Positions 35,791-46,700 are shown, counted from the first letter of the stretch. The stretch is 64,000 bases of DNA from Pandoraea apista (GCF_001465595.2 NZ_CP013481.2:1-64000); one strand, 5' to 3'. Notes: generated by a model not told the origin, from the letters alone. Program-made: numbers and translations.

Positions 35791-36651
35791 TCAGGCCGGT
35801 AGCGCGAAGGGTATGCCGCCCGAAGCACCGGCAGGCGTCGGGTAGCTCAGCGCCGCCTCCGGCGTGATTACATGCACCGGCAAGCCCAGCGTGGTCTCGA
35901 TCAGCTCGGCCTGCATGACTTCGCGCGGTGCGCCGGAGGCAAGAATGCGTCCGTTGGCGAGCAATGCCATGCGGTCTGCGTGACGCGCCGCGAGATTCAC
36001 GTCGTGCACGATCGCCATCGCGCCCACCCCCCACGTTTTGGCAAGCTCCCGCGTGAGCGAGAGCAGGTGATGCTGGTGCGCGAGGTCGAGCGCCGCCGTC
36101 GGTTCGTCGAGCAACAGATAGCGAGGCACCGATGGCGCTGGCGCGTCGTCGTCAGGCCAAAGCTGAGCCAGCACCCGCGCGAATTGCACCCGCGCCCATT
36201 CACCCCCGGAAAGCGTCATCACGTCACGATGCAGTAGCGCAAGTGCGCCGGCGCGTTCCAGTGCGAGCGTTGCGATTTCCGTATCGCTTTTCGATGGCTT
36301 ACCTGCGTCGCCACGTCTGCGCGATCTCGGGAAGGGCAGACGTCCCATTGTCACGATTTCGAGTGCGCTGAACGGAAACGACAGCTGCGCCGTTTGCGGC
36401 AGTACTGCACGCAGACGCGCAAGCGCCGCCGTGGTGTATTGCGAAAGTAGCGCACCGTTGAGCGTAATGGCGCCGCTCAGATGCGTGCGCGGTGGCAGTG
36501 GCTCACCGGCGAGTGCCTTGAGCAGGGTGCTCTTGCCCGCGCCATTCCGGCCGAGCAGCACAAGCAGTTCACCGGGACGGATATCGAGCGACAAGCCGTT
36601 GAGCACGGGGGAATCGGTGTGAGCAATCGTGAGGTCGTGTGCACTGAGCAT
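35791..36651 (-). CDS. hmuV: Heme ABC transporter ATP-binding protein
   Basis: The 286-residue ATPase drives heme import with HmuTU. Walker A GRNGAGKST is near residues 38-46, the signature LSGGEWARVQFARVLAQ is near 146-162, Walker B YLLLDEPTAALD follows near 180-191, and the H-loop is in AIVHDVN. The start is the ATG at 36651, 31 bases after the hmuU stop; the frame is open further upstream inside hmuU. It is the last gene of the hmuR-S-T-U-V operon. Confidence 0.95.
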   Translation of the reverse strand: MLSAHDLTIAHTDSPVLNGLSLDIRPGELLVLLGRNGAGKSTLLKALAGEPLPPRTHLSGAITLNGALLSQYTTAALARLRAVLPQTAQLSFPFSALEIVTMGRLPFPRSRRRGDAGKPSKSDTEIATLALERAGALALLHRDVMTLSGGEWARVQFARVLAQLWPDDDAPAPSVPRYLLLDEPTAALDLAHQHHLLSLTRELAKTWGVGAMAIVHDVNLAARHADRMALLANGRILASGAPREVMQAELIETTLGLPVHVITPEAALSYPTPAGASGGIPFALPA

Positions 36652-36682
36652 AGCGATGTCCTGTGTCGTCGGTCGGGTGCGG

Positions 36683-37843
36683 TCACAGCCCGAACTGTCC
36701 GCGGCGTCGCCACAGCAGCATGAGAAAGAACGGGGCCCCGAGCAGTGCCGTGAGAATGCCCAGCGGCAACTCGGCCGGCGCCACCCAGGTGCGGGCAACG
36801 AGATCGGCGAGCAACGTCAGGATCGCGCCGAAGAGCGCCGCCGCTGGCAGCACCGCGCGCGGATCGGGGCCCACCACCAAACGCACGATATGCGGTGCAA
36901 TCAGGCCGATGAAGCCAATCATGCCGCTCGATGCGACGAGTGCGCCGACACAAAGTGCGCACGCCACCATCACGCGCCGCTTCACCGACTGCACCGCAAC
37001 GCCGAGGTGCAACGCCTCGGCTTCGCCCAGCAATAGCGCGTTGAGCGAGCGGCACTGGGTGGCGAGCGCGATGACCCCCAGCGCGACCGGCCAAACGATC
37101 ACGGCGAGCATCGACCATTGCGCGCCGCCCAGACTACCGAGCGTCCAGAATGTCAGCGTGCGCAGTTGCGTATCGTTGGCAAGGTAAGTCAGCAGGCCGA
37201 TCGCGGCACCGGAGACCGCATTGATGGCGATGCCCGCGAGCAACAGCAGCGGCAACGCAAGGCGTCCGTGTCCTGCCGCCAGCCGGTAGACGAGCGCCGT
37301 GACCCCGAGCGCACCGATGAACGCCGCCACGGGCAGCATCCAGATGCCCAGCGACGCGGCGAGCGCAGCCGGCAGCATGACACTGCCCAGCACGATGACA
37401 CCGGCCGCACCGAGCGCTGCGCCGCTGGCCACGCCGATAAGTCCGGGGTCGGCGAGCGGATTGCGAAAGAGGGCTTGTAACGCGGCGCCTGCGGCGCCGA
37501 ATCCGGCGCCCACCAGAATGCCGAGCACGATGCGCGGCAGCCGGATCTGCAACATGACGTTGCGCGCCTGATCCTGTGCGAAGTCACCCGTGGCGCCCCG
37601 GAACAACGCGACGATGGCTTCGTCAGGGGCAATGCGATATGCCCCGCCGCACAGCGCGGCAAGTACCGCGACAGCGAGCCATCCGACAAGCACGGTCATC
37701 ACGATCCATCGCGCAGGGCGGCGGCGCGCCGCGCCGGCTTGTGCCGGTGCAGTGGCAGAGGTGGCCGAGGCGTGCGTTGGCCCGGTACGGCTGGACGGCA
37801 AAGGCTTCGGAATCGGAGGCGCGGCTGACATGTCTTTGTTCAC
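36683..37843 (-). CDS. hmuU: Heme ABC transporter permease
   Basis: This 386-residue FecCD/BtuC-type permease has about ten membrane helices. Family hallmarks are RLPRIVLGILVGAGFGAAGA (about 103-122), LFRNPLADPGLIGVASGAALG, and the ATPase-contact segment near GMIGFIGLIAPHIVRLVVG. It carries heme across the inner membrane from HmuT, powered by HmuV. The first 45 residues are a Pro/Ala-rich cytoplasmic extension. The start is a GTG at 37843 or an ATG at 37831; neither has a clear ribosome site. Confidence 0.94.
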   Translation of the reverse strand: MNKDMSAAPPIPKPLPSSRTGPTHASATSATAPAQAGAARRRPARWIVMTVLVGWLAVAVLAALCGGAYRIAPDEAIVALFRGATGDFAQDQARNVMLQIRLPRIVLGILVGAGFGAAGAALQALFRNPLADPGLIGVASGAALGAAGVIVLGSVMLPAALAASLGIWMLPVAAFIGALGVTALVYRLAAGHGRLALPLLLLAGIAINAVSGAAIGLLTYLANDTQLRTLTFWTLGSLGGAQWSMLAVIVWPVALGVIALATQCRSLNALLLGEAEALHLGVAVQSVKRRVMVACALCVGALVASSGMIGFIGLIAPHIVRLVVGPDPRAVLPAAALFGAILTLLADLVARTWVAPAELPLGILTALLGAPFFLMLLWRRRGQFGL

Positions 37844-37956
37844 TGGCGATAGGCGGGTTTCTGGAAGGCGTTGGCTGGCACGATGGCGCGGTGTTACCTG
37901 ATAGCCGTAGCGATCGCGCTAAACAACGCAACGCGTCGCGTCGTGCCGCAGCCCAT

Positions 37957-38937
37957 TCATGGGGTGTGCACGCGTTGCGCGAGATCGGCCACCGCCTGCG
38001 GCAAGCGCGGACCGAAGCCGAGCAGATACAAGGCGTCGAAGCTCACGACACGTTTGGCACGTCCCGCCGGCGTATTCGCCAGACCCGGCTGCGCGAGCAG
38101 CGTTGCCGCAGGGTCGGCGGGCGATGGGCCCGTCGTGGTCGTGAGCAGCACGTCGGGCTGCGCCGCGACGGCCGCTTCCGCCGTGAGCGGCCGGTAGCCG
38201 TTGAAACCGCGCAACGCGTTCTCGGCGCCGGCATAGGCGAGCATGGCGTTGGCGGCGGTGTCCTGACCGGCGACCATCACCTGATTGCCTGTATGGCCGA
38301 GGATGAACAGCACGCGTGGACGTCGCTGAATGCCGTACCGTTGTTCGACCTGATCGCGAACGCGCAGCCAGTCCGATGTAAAGCGGTTTGCTACGCGAGC
38401 GCCGACGTCGTTCATGCGCAGGGCGGCGGCCACGTCGCGAATGTTGTCGCGCACGAGTTCGGCGGTATAGCCGTGCGTAAAGCGCTTGACCGGCACCCCG
38501 GCTGCCGCGATCTGCGACAGCACGTTGGGCGGGCCCGCTTCCGCGCCGGCCAGCAGCAGGTCGGGGTGCAGCGAGAGGACACCTTCGGCCGACAGCGTGC
38601 GCAGATAGCCGATCTTGGGCAGCTTGGTGGCGGCCTCCGGATACAGGCTGGTCAGATCGTTGGCGATCACGCGGTCTTGCGCCCCGAGCGCGTAGACGAT
38701 CTCGGTGAGCGCGCCACCGGCGACGACCACGCGCTTGGGACCGCCCTTACCGAGGCTGTCCTGACCTTCAGCGGCAGACGCGGCCGCGTTGGCCAGCGTG
38801 ACGGGCACGAGCGTGCCCAGCCATGCGCCGGCGGCCAGCGCGGCGCCTCCCGTCAGCAATGCGCGACGCGCCCCGCCGCGCGCGCCACTCGGCCCGAGGG
38901 GTTCGTGTGACGCGAAGGAGGCGAGAGGCCGGTTCAT
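37957..38937 (-). CDS. hmuT: Periplasmic heme-binding protein
   Basis: The 326-residue protein has an N-terminal export signal containing an Arg-Arg pair (RGGARRALLTGGAALAAGAWLG), suggestive of Tat or Sec export. A two-lobed class III binding protein follows: RVVVAGGALTEIVYALGAQDRV (given as RVVVAGGALTEIVYALG then AQDRV, about 69-91) and LTSLYPEAATKLPKIGYLR. Tyr98 in LTSLYPEA is in the position of the HmuT/ShuT heme ligand. It hands heme to HmuUV. GGAGG seven bases before the ATG supports the start, which overlaps the hmuS stop by four bases. Confidence 0.93.
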   Translation of the reverse strand: MNRPLASFASHEPLGPSGARGGARRALLTGGAALAAGAWLGTLVPVTLANAAASAAEGQDSLGKGGPKRVVVAGGALTEIVYALGAQDRVIANDLTSLYPEAATKLPKIGYLRTLSAEGVLSLHPDLLLAGAEAGPPNVLSQIAAAGVPVKRFTHGYTAELVRDNIRDVAAALRMNDVGARVANRFTSDWLRVRDQVEQRYGIQRRPRVLFILGHTGNQVMVAGQDTAANAMLAYAGAENALRGFNGYRPLTAEAAVAAQPDVLLTTTTGPSPADPAATLLAQPGLANTPAGRAKRVVSFDALYLLGFGPRLPQAVADLAQRVHTP

Positions 38938-40052
38938 GCCAATGCCTCCGCAACGTCTTGCGAACCTGCGGCACCCTCCACGCGCACCAGCGTTTCACGC
39001 CAGTCTTCGCGCTCGGCCTGACCCGGCTTGCGCTCGCCGAAGAACATGGCGATGACCATGCCCGAGGCGTCGAGCAATTCGAGCGACGAGACGATACCGT
39101 CGGACGTGGGCTTGCGCACGATCCATGCCGTGTCGATCAGGTCTTCGCGCAGATGCAGATTGAAGCCCGGATCGAGCACGTTGACCCACGGTCCCATCAC
39201 GCGAATGTGCTTCACGGGGCCGGTGTGGATCTGGATCATGCCGGCATTGCCGACAAATACCATGATCGGCAGTCCGGTGCCGGCGGCGTCCTCGAGCAGG
39301 GTGCGCACCGATGCGGCCGGCACTTTTTGCGCATGGCCCTCGGGCGCCAGGCGCAGGGCTTGTGCACGCGACACGCCGTGACGCTTGAGCATGTCGAAGA
39401 ACTGATGCGTGTCGGTCATCGCCAGCCAGTCGCGCTGGAAGGCAGCCACGTCGATGTCGGCGTCAGGCGTTTCGGCCTTGGGAGCCTCGGCGGCGACCAC
39501 ATGCTGGCCGGGTGTCTGGTCCTCGGCGCGAAAGCGTGCAACCAGTGCGTCGAACGCTGCCACATCGCTGTGATCGCGCAGGAACATCTTGTGCACGGCG
39601 GTCCCGGCCTTGTCGAAGAACTGGAGCGAGCGGCGCGGACCATTTTCCGCCGGTGTCTCGACGGCGTAACCGAAGGCCCACTGGTGATAGAAGATACGCA
39701 GGTCGAGATCCTTGCCCAGGCCGAGGCCGATGGTGCCCGTGTGGGAGAGCTTTTCGTACTGACCGTCTTTCTCGTGCACGGCGGCATTGTTGCGCGTGAG
39801 CGCCATGACGCGGCCCAGTGCGGGCAGCGCTTCGACGATCTCGATGAAATCCGGGCGCAGACGCACGACGTGCTCACCGACGAAAGCGGCAACCGTCTCG
39901 CCTTCGGACACACCCAGCGCGGCGGCGGCGTCGCGGTCGCGCAGGTTCTGTTCGGTCTTCACACGTTGGAATTCGCTGCGCAGACGGGTCACGTCGGCGA
40001 GGGCGGGAAATGCCGGACGGGCGGCGGAAGTAGCGTTTTGAGCGTTCATCAT
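38934..40052 (-). CDS. hmuS: Hemin-degrading or heme-trafficking factor (HemS/HmuS family)
   Basis: This cytoplasmic protein of about 372 residues is made of two HemS/ChuX-type repeats. One repeat is around LGRVMALTRNNAAVHEKDGQY, split here as LGRVMALTRNN and AAVHEKDGQY; the other is around IMVFVGNAGMIQIHTGPVK. The second is followed by LDPGFNLHLRED. HemS-like proteins accept imported heme and either store it or break it down to release iron. AAAGGA lies eight bases before the ATG at 40052. It is the second gene of the heme operon, coupled to hmuT by a four-base overlap. Confidence 0.93.
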   Translation of the reverse strand: MMNAQNATSAARPAFPALADVTRLRSEFQRVKTEQNLRDRDAAAALGVSEGETVAAFVGEHVVRLRPDFIEIVEALPALGRVMALTRNNAAVHEKDGQYEKLSHTGTIGLGLGKDLDLRIFYHQWAFGYAVETPAENGPRRSLQFFDKAGTAVHKMFLRDHSDVAAFDALVARFRAEDQTPGQHVVAAEAPKAETPDADIDVAAFQRDWLAMTDTHQFFDMLKRHGVSRAQALRLAPEGHAQKVPAASVRTLLEDAAGTGLPIMVFVGNAGMIQIHTGPVKHIRVMGPWVNVLDPGFNLHLREDLIDTAWIVRKPTSDGIVSSLELLDASGMVIAMFFGERKPGQAEREDWRETLVRVEGAAGSQDVAEALA

Positions 40053-40166
40053 GGCGAGTCCTTTGTTGCGAGTTTGCTGGCAGTGGCTGGCATGCGCCGG
40101 CGGGCGTCGAACTAACGAAGTGCGGGCGCGCCGGCGCAGTTCCGACAATCAATCCGATGGGTGGGA

Positions 40167-42620
40167 TCAGTACTGGAGCTTCAGGCTCACAGCCACGCTG
40201 CGGCCCGGTGCCGAATACGCGTCCTTGACGGTCGAGTTTTCGGCGATGTTGCGCACATCCGACCAGTTCCAGTACTTGCGGTCGAACACGTTGTAGACGC
40301 CCGCGTAAAGCGTGGCGTTTTTGTTGATGTGATAACCGCCCGACAGATCGAGCACGATCGACGACGGGGGCGCCCAGCAGTTCTGGTTTTGTTGCATGCC
40401 CGACGTGCAGGTCTTCGCGATCTCGCTTTGCGACTTGGCGGCCTGGAAGAGCAGGTCGGCCTGGGCGAACCACGTGCTGTTAGGTTCGTAACGCACGCCG
40501 AGCACCATCGAGAACGGGTTCACGGTGTTCAGCGGCTGATTGGCCGCGCCGTTGTCTTCCGTGGTGCCGTGCGTGTAGGCCATGGCGGTGCGCAACGTCA
40601 CGCCGCCTCTGAGCGCCCACGCGGCGCGGCCTTCCCAGCCCTGAATGCGGGCACGGCTGAAGTTCACGTACTGATAGATGAGCGGATCGTTGTGGCGGCC
40701 CGAGCCGCTGATGTTCTGCTGCGAGATGAAGTTGCGATAGTTGCCTGCAAAGACTGCCGTGCTGTAGGTGACTGGGCCGAGCGTGGTTGCGAGGCGTCCG
40801 CGCAGACCCAGCTCGACCGTGTCGCTCGTTTCCGGCTTGAGGTTCGGATTTGCGATCGACATATAACCGAAGATCGGATTCGAGAAGCCGTTGTTGACCT
40901 GATCCGGTGTGGGCGTGCGGAAGCCGCGCGCATATTGCACGTACGGAATCAGCGACGGTGCGATCTCGTACATGATCGCCAGACGCGGCGAGAACGCCGA
41001 ATCGTTCGAGGAGGTCGGTTGAACGCGTGCGCCCGAAGTCGTTTGCGATACGTACAGCGGATCGTTCTGCTTCGGCGAAAGCCAGTAGGCGTCGTAGCGA
41101 ATACCCGGCGTGACGGTGAGCGCGCCGTAGCGGATTTCGTCTTGCAGATACGCACCGAACAGCGTGTAGTCGGTGTCAGGGAACGCCTTGTTCGGGAACG
41201 ACTCGCCTACCCCCGGCACGGTGCCGTTGCGATAGCTGGTGATGTACGCGAGGCTGGCGTCGGTGCCGTACACGAGCTTGTGTTTGAGCGGGCCGGTCGC
41301 GAAGTTGCTCTCCGCCTGCAGCGAGCCGCCGACGGTGCGCTCCTTGTACGTGTTGTCGCGCGTGCGGTCGCCCGCTGTGCGTTTTTCGTACGCGTACTGA
41401 CTGTTCTTCGCGTCCTGGAAGTACAGCAGCGCGTGCGCGTTCTGGATGTAGGCCTGCGTGGCGTCGTTGAAGTCGTAGTCGAGGCTGACGCGATTGCGCT
41501 CGAGCCGGTCGCTCGTGTTCAGGCCCAGTGTCGTCGGTGGATTGACGGCCGAGAGAACGTTCGAGTCCACACGGCGGCGCACGGTCTCGCCCGTGAGCTT
41601 GAATGTCGAGCTTGGCGTGGCTTTGAAGACCAGTTTGCCGAGCACGGAATCGCCATTGCTGTCCTGCGGGTTGGCGGTGGTGCGCGAGGTGCTGGCGGAG
41701 TTGTTCGAGCCCTTGCCGTCGAGTTCGTGCCCTTTGTTGCCGTCGACGATCACCATGCCCTGCCACTGTTCGCCACCCCACGCGGCCTGAGCCGTGGTGC
41801 CGAAGCTGCGGTCCATCGAGTTGTAGTACGGGCGCAGCGAGAAGTAGGTCGACTTGCCGAACACGTCGAGCAGGTCTTGCGGATCTTTGGTGAGGAAGTT
41901 GACGACACCGGTGAGGCCGTCGCTGCCGTACAGCGACGATGCCGGGCCGCGCAGGATTTCGATGCGGCGCAGCAGGTCCATGCTCATGTAGTCGCCACGG
42001 CCCGCTTCGAGCGGGCCGAACGAGTACGAGGAGGGCATGCGGATGCCGTCTTCGAAGAGCGCCACGCGGTTGCCTTCGAGACCCCGGATGTTGATGCTCG
42101 AATTGCCGTCGCGACCGCCGCCGGCCGCTGCCGAGGCGGGACGATACGGCGCGCGTCGCACCGTCACACCGGGCTCGTAGCGCAGTGCTTCCTTGATGTC
42201 TTGCGCCTGTTGCTCTTCGAGATCCCGATCGGTAATAACCGAAATGGACGCTGGCGTGCGTTCCGCTTCGGTGGGTGTGCGCGTCGCCGTCACGTTCACC
42301 TCGCGCAGGTTGGCTTCGGCGAGCTGCAACGGTGCGTTGGGCGATGCCTGCGCGAGTTGAAGGGTCTGGGCAGGCCTGGACGGCTGCGCCGAACCCTCTG
42401 CCGGGGCCTGCTGGGCGAAAGCGGCAGGCAGCCAGAACGCGGCAAGCACCGCGCCTGCAAGCGGGTGCAGACGCCGACGTGGCTCGCGCGCCGATTGACG
42501 TCGCGAGGCTTCGGCTCGACGCCCGTTGCCACGCATGGCACGGATCGAACCGTTGGCGCCGTATTCCCGGCGCGTGGACATAACAAAGGCGCGGCCCCCG
42601 CCGCTCGACGACTGCTTCAC
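40167..42620 (-). CDS. hmuR: TonB-dependent outer-membrane heme receptor
   Basis: The 817-residue receptor has a long basic N-terminus and signal peptide (about 51-69, ending AFAQQ). A plug domain (about 105-235, with INIRGLEGNRVALFEDGIR and LRRIEILRGPASSLYG) precedes a 22-strand barrel ending SVAVSLKLQY. The heme-receptor signature is present as ARGFRTPTPDQVNNGF and NPNLKPETSD, the FRxP/NPNL pair around residues 564-592. The start is a GTG at 42620 with GGGAG six bases upstream; ATGs at 42581 and 42536 are alternatives. A Fur box upstream and the hmuSTUV genes downstream fix the role as iron-regulated heme uptake. Confidence 0.94.
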   Translation of the reverse strand: MKQSSSGGGRAFVMSTRREYGANGSIRAMRGNGRRAEASRRQSAREPRRRLHPLAGAVLAAFWLPAAFAQQAPAEGSAQPSRPAQTLQLAQASPNAPLQLAEANLREVNVTATRTPTEAERTPASISVITDRDLEEQQAQDIKEALRYEPGVTVRRAPYRPASAAAGGGRDGNSSINIRGLEGNRVALFEDGIRMPSSYSFGPLEAGRGDYMSMDLLRRIEILRGPASSLYGSDGLTGVVNFLTKDPQDLLDVFGKSTYFSLRPYYNSMDRSFGTTAQAAWGGEQWQGMVIVDGNKGHELDGKGSNNSASTSRTTANPQDSNGDSVLGKLVFKATPSSTFKLTGETVRRRVDSNVLSAVNPPTTLGLNTSDRLERNRVSLDYDFNDATQAYIQNAHALLYFQDAKNSQYAYEKRTAGDRTRDNTYKERTVGGSLQAESNFATGPLKHKLVYGTDASLAYITSYRNGTVPGVGESFPNKAFPDTDYTLFGAYLQDEIRYGALTVTPGIRYDAYWLSPKQNDPLYVSQTTSGARVQPTSSNDSAFSPRLAIMYEIAPSLIPYVQYARGFRTPTPDQVNNGFSNPIFGYMSIANPNLKPETSDTVELGLRGRLATTLGPVTYSTAVFAGNYRNFISQQNISGSGRHNDPLIYQYVNFSRARIQGWEGRAAWALRGGVTLRTAMAYTHGTTEDNGAANQPLNTVNPFSMVLGVRYEPNSTWFAQADLLFQAAKSQSEIAKTCTSGMQQNQNCWAPPSSIVLDLSGGYHINKNATLYAGVYNVFDRKYWNWSDVRNIAENSTVKDAYSAPGRSVAVSLKLQY

Positions 42621-42788
42621 TGCTGGCTCCCAGTACTAGAAAACCCCGTTTCTGGCTGGCGAGCGCTGGTGGCAATCGGCGTGTCGACAGCATCATGATC
42701 GACGCTGAAAAACACGCTGGCAGGCGCGGCTGGCGAAAAAATCTCGTGCCACCCGGCCGCGGATATTCGGCCTTGGGACGAAGAACTT

Positions 42789-42809
42789 AAATGAGAATCA
42801 TTTGCATTT
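42789..42809. promoter_or_regulatory. Fur box upstream of the heme operon
   Basis: AATGAGAATCATTTGC starting at 42790 matches about 13 of 16 positions of the Fur consensus (AATGATAATCATTATC) and continues into ATTT. It lies about 170 bases upstream of the receptor start. This predicts repression by Fur-Fe2+ and induction under iron limitation. The rest of the 42621-43082 gap shows no clear gene. Confidence 0.8.
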
Positions 42810-43082
42810 TTATCGGAGAAGCGTTGGCACGTCAAGGGGAATGTCGTGCAATGTCAACAAATAGGAAGGTTCGGAGAGCTTTCCGTTTTACGTTGTGCTG
42901 TCTAACGGTGGGGACGTCGGCGACACGCGAACGAAGCGTGGATGCTCCAGACACTTTCCCAGAAATCGCTCGGCATCAATGTGCCCCGACCACGTACGCA
43001 GTAAGTTGTCAGGAACGCCGCATCTGAGAATTCTTTGCCTTGCAACAGGGAACGTTCCGATTTATCGCGGTGCCTGTGCCGG

Positions 43083-43544
43083 TCAGATCGGCAGGCTGGT
43101 ATCGAACTTGATCTCGCGCAGCACAACGCTGGTTTTCACGTTGGCTACGGCGGGCAGACGGAAGATGTGCTCGTGCAGAAAAGCGTCGTAAGCCTTGATG
43201 TCAGGCGCCACGATCTTGAGGATGTAGTCGGCCTCGCCCGTGGTGCTGTAGCACTCGGTCACTTCCGGGCAGGTGCGGATTTCGCGCTCGAACTGCTCCG
43301 TGCCGCCCTCGGTGTGGCGCGTGAGCTGCACATGCGCCAGTGCACACACATGCAGGCCCAGCTTTTCCCGGTCGAGCAGCACCGTGTAGCGCTGAATCAC
43401 GCCGCTCTGCTCCATGTCCTTGATGCGTCGCCAGCAAGGTGTGGCCGACAGCCCCACGTTTTCGGACAGTTCTTGCGCCGAGCGGCGCGAGTCGATCTGC
43501 AAGAGGCGCAGGATCTGACGGGCAAAGTTATCGAGTAATTCCAT
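43083..43544 (-). CDS. Lrp/AsnC-family regulator, divergent from the 2-oxoacid oxidoreductase
   Basis: The 153-residue protein has the Lrp layout. The N-terminal helix-turn-helix includes DNFARQILRLLQIDSRRSAQ and LSATPCWRRIKDMEQSGVI. The RAM domain contains TECYSTTGEADYILKIVAPD near residues 95-114. CPEVTECYSTTGEADY is typical of regulators that sense amino acids. It is divergent from the indolepyruvate oxidoreductase gene with a 223-bp gap, so that gene is its likely target. Confidence 0.92.
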   Translation of the reverse strand: MELLDNFARQILRLLQIDSRRSAQELSENVGLSATPCWRRIKDMEQSGVIQRYTVLLDREKLGLHVCALAHVQLTRHTEGGTEQFEREIRTCPEVTECYSTTGEADYILKIVAPDIKAYDAFLHEHIFRLPAVANVKTSVVLREIKFDTSLPI

Positions 43545-43564
43545 TTTCTAAAATCGCATTTTTC

Positions 43565-43578
43565 GAAATGAACATTTC
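43565..43578. promoter_or_regulatory. Candidate Lrp-type operator
   Basis: GAAATG-AA-CATTTC is a perfect 14-bp palindrome 21 bases upstream of the regulator start. It sits in an AT-rich patch (43545-43625) within the gap shared with the divergent oxidoreductase gene. Assignment to the adjacent regulator is by position. Confidence 0.5.
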
Positions 43579-43767
43579 TTATTGTGCGCTGAAAGGAGTG
43601 AAATAGTAAAAATCTTTCTCCTGCCTCCCCATACACTGCTTGCATACCAACGCGTGCCCGCCCTATGCGGCCAGTGCGTTGAGACGAACAGAACAAATGC
43701 CCCCGAAGCACGGCCGACACACGGTCGCATCCGTCCGGTGCCGGTCGCGGGGATCAGGAGATACCCA

Positions 43768-46700
43768 ATGAATGCCCCCATGCGCGCCGCGCTTGCGACG
43801 CCGACGGCCAACCCTCTGGCCCATCCCGATTACCAGCTTTCCGACGCACTCACCGCGCGTCGCGGGCAGATTTTCCTGACCGGCACGCAGGCGCTCGTGC
43901 GCATTCTGCTGATGCAACACCAGCTCGACGCCGCGCGCGGTCTGAACACGGCGGGCTTCATCAGCGGGTATCGAGGCTCGCCGCTCGGCGGGGTGGACCA
44001 GCAGTTGTGGAAGGCGAAGAAGCTGCTCGATGCGGCTAACGTCAAGTTCCTGCCGGCCATCAACGAAGAGTTGGGCGGCACGGCTGTCATGGGCACGCAA
44101 CGTGTGGAAGCCGACCCTGAGCGCACGGTCGAGGGCGTGTTCGGCATGTGGTACGGCAAGGGCCCGGGCGTGGACCGTGCGGGCGACGCGCTCAAGCACG
44201 GCAACGCCTATGGCGCCTCGCGTCACGGTGGCGTGCTCGTGGTGGCGGGCGACGATCACGGCTGCGTTTCGTCGTCGATGCCGCACCAGAGCGACTTCAC
44301 GATGATGTCGTGGAGCATGCCGGTGCTCAACCCGGCCGACATTGGCGAGCTCGTCGAATTCGGTCTTTACGGCTATGCGCTGTCGCGCTTCTCGGGCGCG
44401 TGGGCGGGACTCAAGGCGATCTCCGAGACGGTCGAATCGCGGGGTACCGTCGATCTCGACAAGATTCGCACGGACTGGGCCGAGCCGCTCGACTACGTGG
44501 AACCCGCCGGTGGCCTGCACAACCGCTGGCCCGATCTGCCGAGCCTCGCGCTGGAGGCGCGTCTGGCCGACAAGCTCGACGCCGTGCGTGCGTTCTCCCG
44601 CGTGAACAGCATCGACAAATGGATTGCCCCGGCGCCAGACGCCGACATCGGTATCGTGACGTGCGGCAAGGCGCATCTCGACCTGATGGAGACGCTGCGG
44701 CGTCTGGACATCACCGTCGACGATCTCGCGGCCGCCGGTGTGCGCATCTACAAGGTCGGGTTGTCGTTCCCGCTCGACCTGTCGCGTCTGGACACTTTCG
44801 TCGCGGGGCTGAAGGAAATTCTCGTGATCGAGGAGAAGGGCCCGGTCGTCGAGCAGCAGATCAAGCAGTACCTCTACAACCGCACTACGGGCACGCGCCC
44901 GATCGTGCTCGGCAAGACCGACGCCGAAGGCCGTGCGCTGCTCTCCGCGCTGGGCGAATTGCGTCCGTCGCGTGTGCTGCCGGTGTTCGCCGAGTGGCTG
45001 GCGAAGCATCGCCCGGCGCTGGATCGTCGCGAGCGTGTGGTCGATCTCGTTGCGCACGAGATTCTGTCGAACGCGGCAGACGGCGTGCGTCGCGTGCCGT
45101 ACTTCTGCTCCGGTTGCCCGCACAACACGTCGACGAAGGTGCCGGAAGGCTCCATCGCGCAGGCGGGTATCGGCTGTCATTTCATGGCGTCGTGGATGGA
45201 CCGCGACACCACGGGGCTGATTCAGATGGGCGGTGAAGGGGTGGACTGGGCCGCGCACTCGCACTTCACCAAACGTCCTCACGTCTTCCAGAATCTGGGC
45301 GACGGCACGTATTTCCACTCCGGTCTGCTCGCGATTCGTCAGGCAGTGGCGTCGAAGGCGAACATCACCTACAAGATTCTCTATAACGACGCCGTGGCAA
45401 TGACGGGCGGTCAGCCGGTCGACGGCTCGATTTCGGTGCCGCAGATCGCGCGTCAGGTCGAAGCCGAAGGGATTGCCAAACTGGTCGTGGTGAGCGACGA
45501 ACCCGAGAAGTACATCGGTCACGAAGGTCAGTTCCCGAAGGGCACGACGTTCCATCACCGTAGCGAACTCGACGCCGTGCAGCGAGAACTGCGCGAGATT
45601 CCCGGCGCAACCGTGCTCATCTACGATCAGACGTGTGCGGCCGAGAAACGTCGCCGTCGGAAGAAAAACGAGTTCCCGAATCCGGATCGCCGTCTGTTCA
45701 TCAACGAAGCCGTTTGCGAAGGCTGCGGCGACTGCGGCGTGGCGTCGAACTGTCTGTCTGTCGAGCCGGTGGAAACCGCGCTGGGGCGCAAGCGTCGCAT
45801 CGATCAATCGTCGTGCAACAAGGACTTCTCCTGCGTGAATGGCTTCTGCCCGAGCTTCGTGTCGGTCAAGGGCGCGCAGTTGAAGAAGGCGCTAGCCGCC
45901 GCCTTCGATCAGGCCGCCTTTGAAGGACGTCTGAACGCATTGCCGCAGCCGGTTGCGCTCGCAGGCGATGCGCCGTTCGACATCATGGTCACGGGCGTGG
46001 GCGGCACCGGCGTGGTGACGATCGGCGCACTCATCACGATGGCCGCGCACCTGGAAGGCAAGAGCGCTTCGGTACTCGATTTCATGGGCTTCGCGCAGAA
46101 GGGCGGCGCCGTGCTGTCGTTCGTGCGCTTCGCCAACACGCCACAGGCGCTCAATCAGGTGCGCATCGATACGCAGCAGGCCGACGTGCTGCTCGCGTGC
46201 GACATGGTCGTGGGTGCCAGCGCCGACGCGCTGCAAACCGTACGCCGCGACCGCACGCGTGTGGTCGTGAACACGCACGCGATTCCGAATGCGACGTTCG
46301 TGCAGAACCCCGATGCGAATCTGCATGCCGACGCACTGCTCGCGAAGATGCATCACGCAGCGGGCAACGCGAAACTCGACGCCTGCGACGCGCAAGCGCT
46401 CGCGCAACGTTTCCTTGGCGACACGATGGGCGCGAATATCATCATGCTCGGCTTTGCGTGGCAACTGGGCCTGGTGCCGGTGTCGTTGCAGGCGTTGCAA
46501 CGCGCTATCGAACTGAACAACGTGGCGGTGCCGATGAACCAGTTGGCGCTGGCCATCGGTCGGTTGGCTGCCGGCGATCCGGCGGCGTTGACGGAGACGA
46601 CGGCAAGGTCGGTGCACGCCCCGGTGCATGCGCCGGTGGCCGACGACATGACGTTCGACGCCCTGGTCGCACATCGCGTGGATCTGCTCACGCAGTATCA

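Noticed and set aside
40161..42698. Open frame of 845 codons on the + strand opposite the heme receptor
   Set aside because: Val/Arg-rich, without signal or domain, and antisense to a clear TonB-dependent receptor.
42791..43027. Possible 78-residue protein starting within the Fur box
   Set aside because: The start lies inside the Fur site, there is no ribosome site, and the sequence has no domain.
43663..45807. Open frame of 714 codons on the - strand inside the oxidoreductase gene
   Set aside because: Antisense shadow with His/Arg-rich sequence and no family match; the + strand gene is certain.
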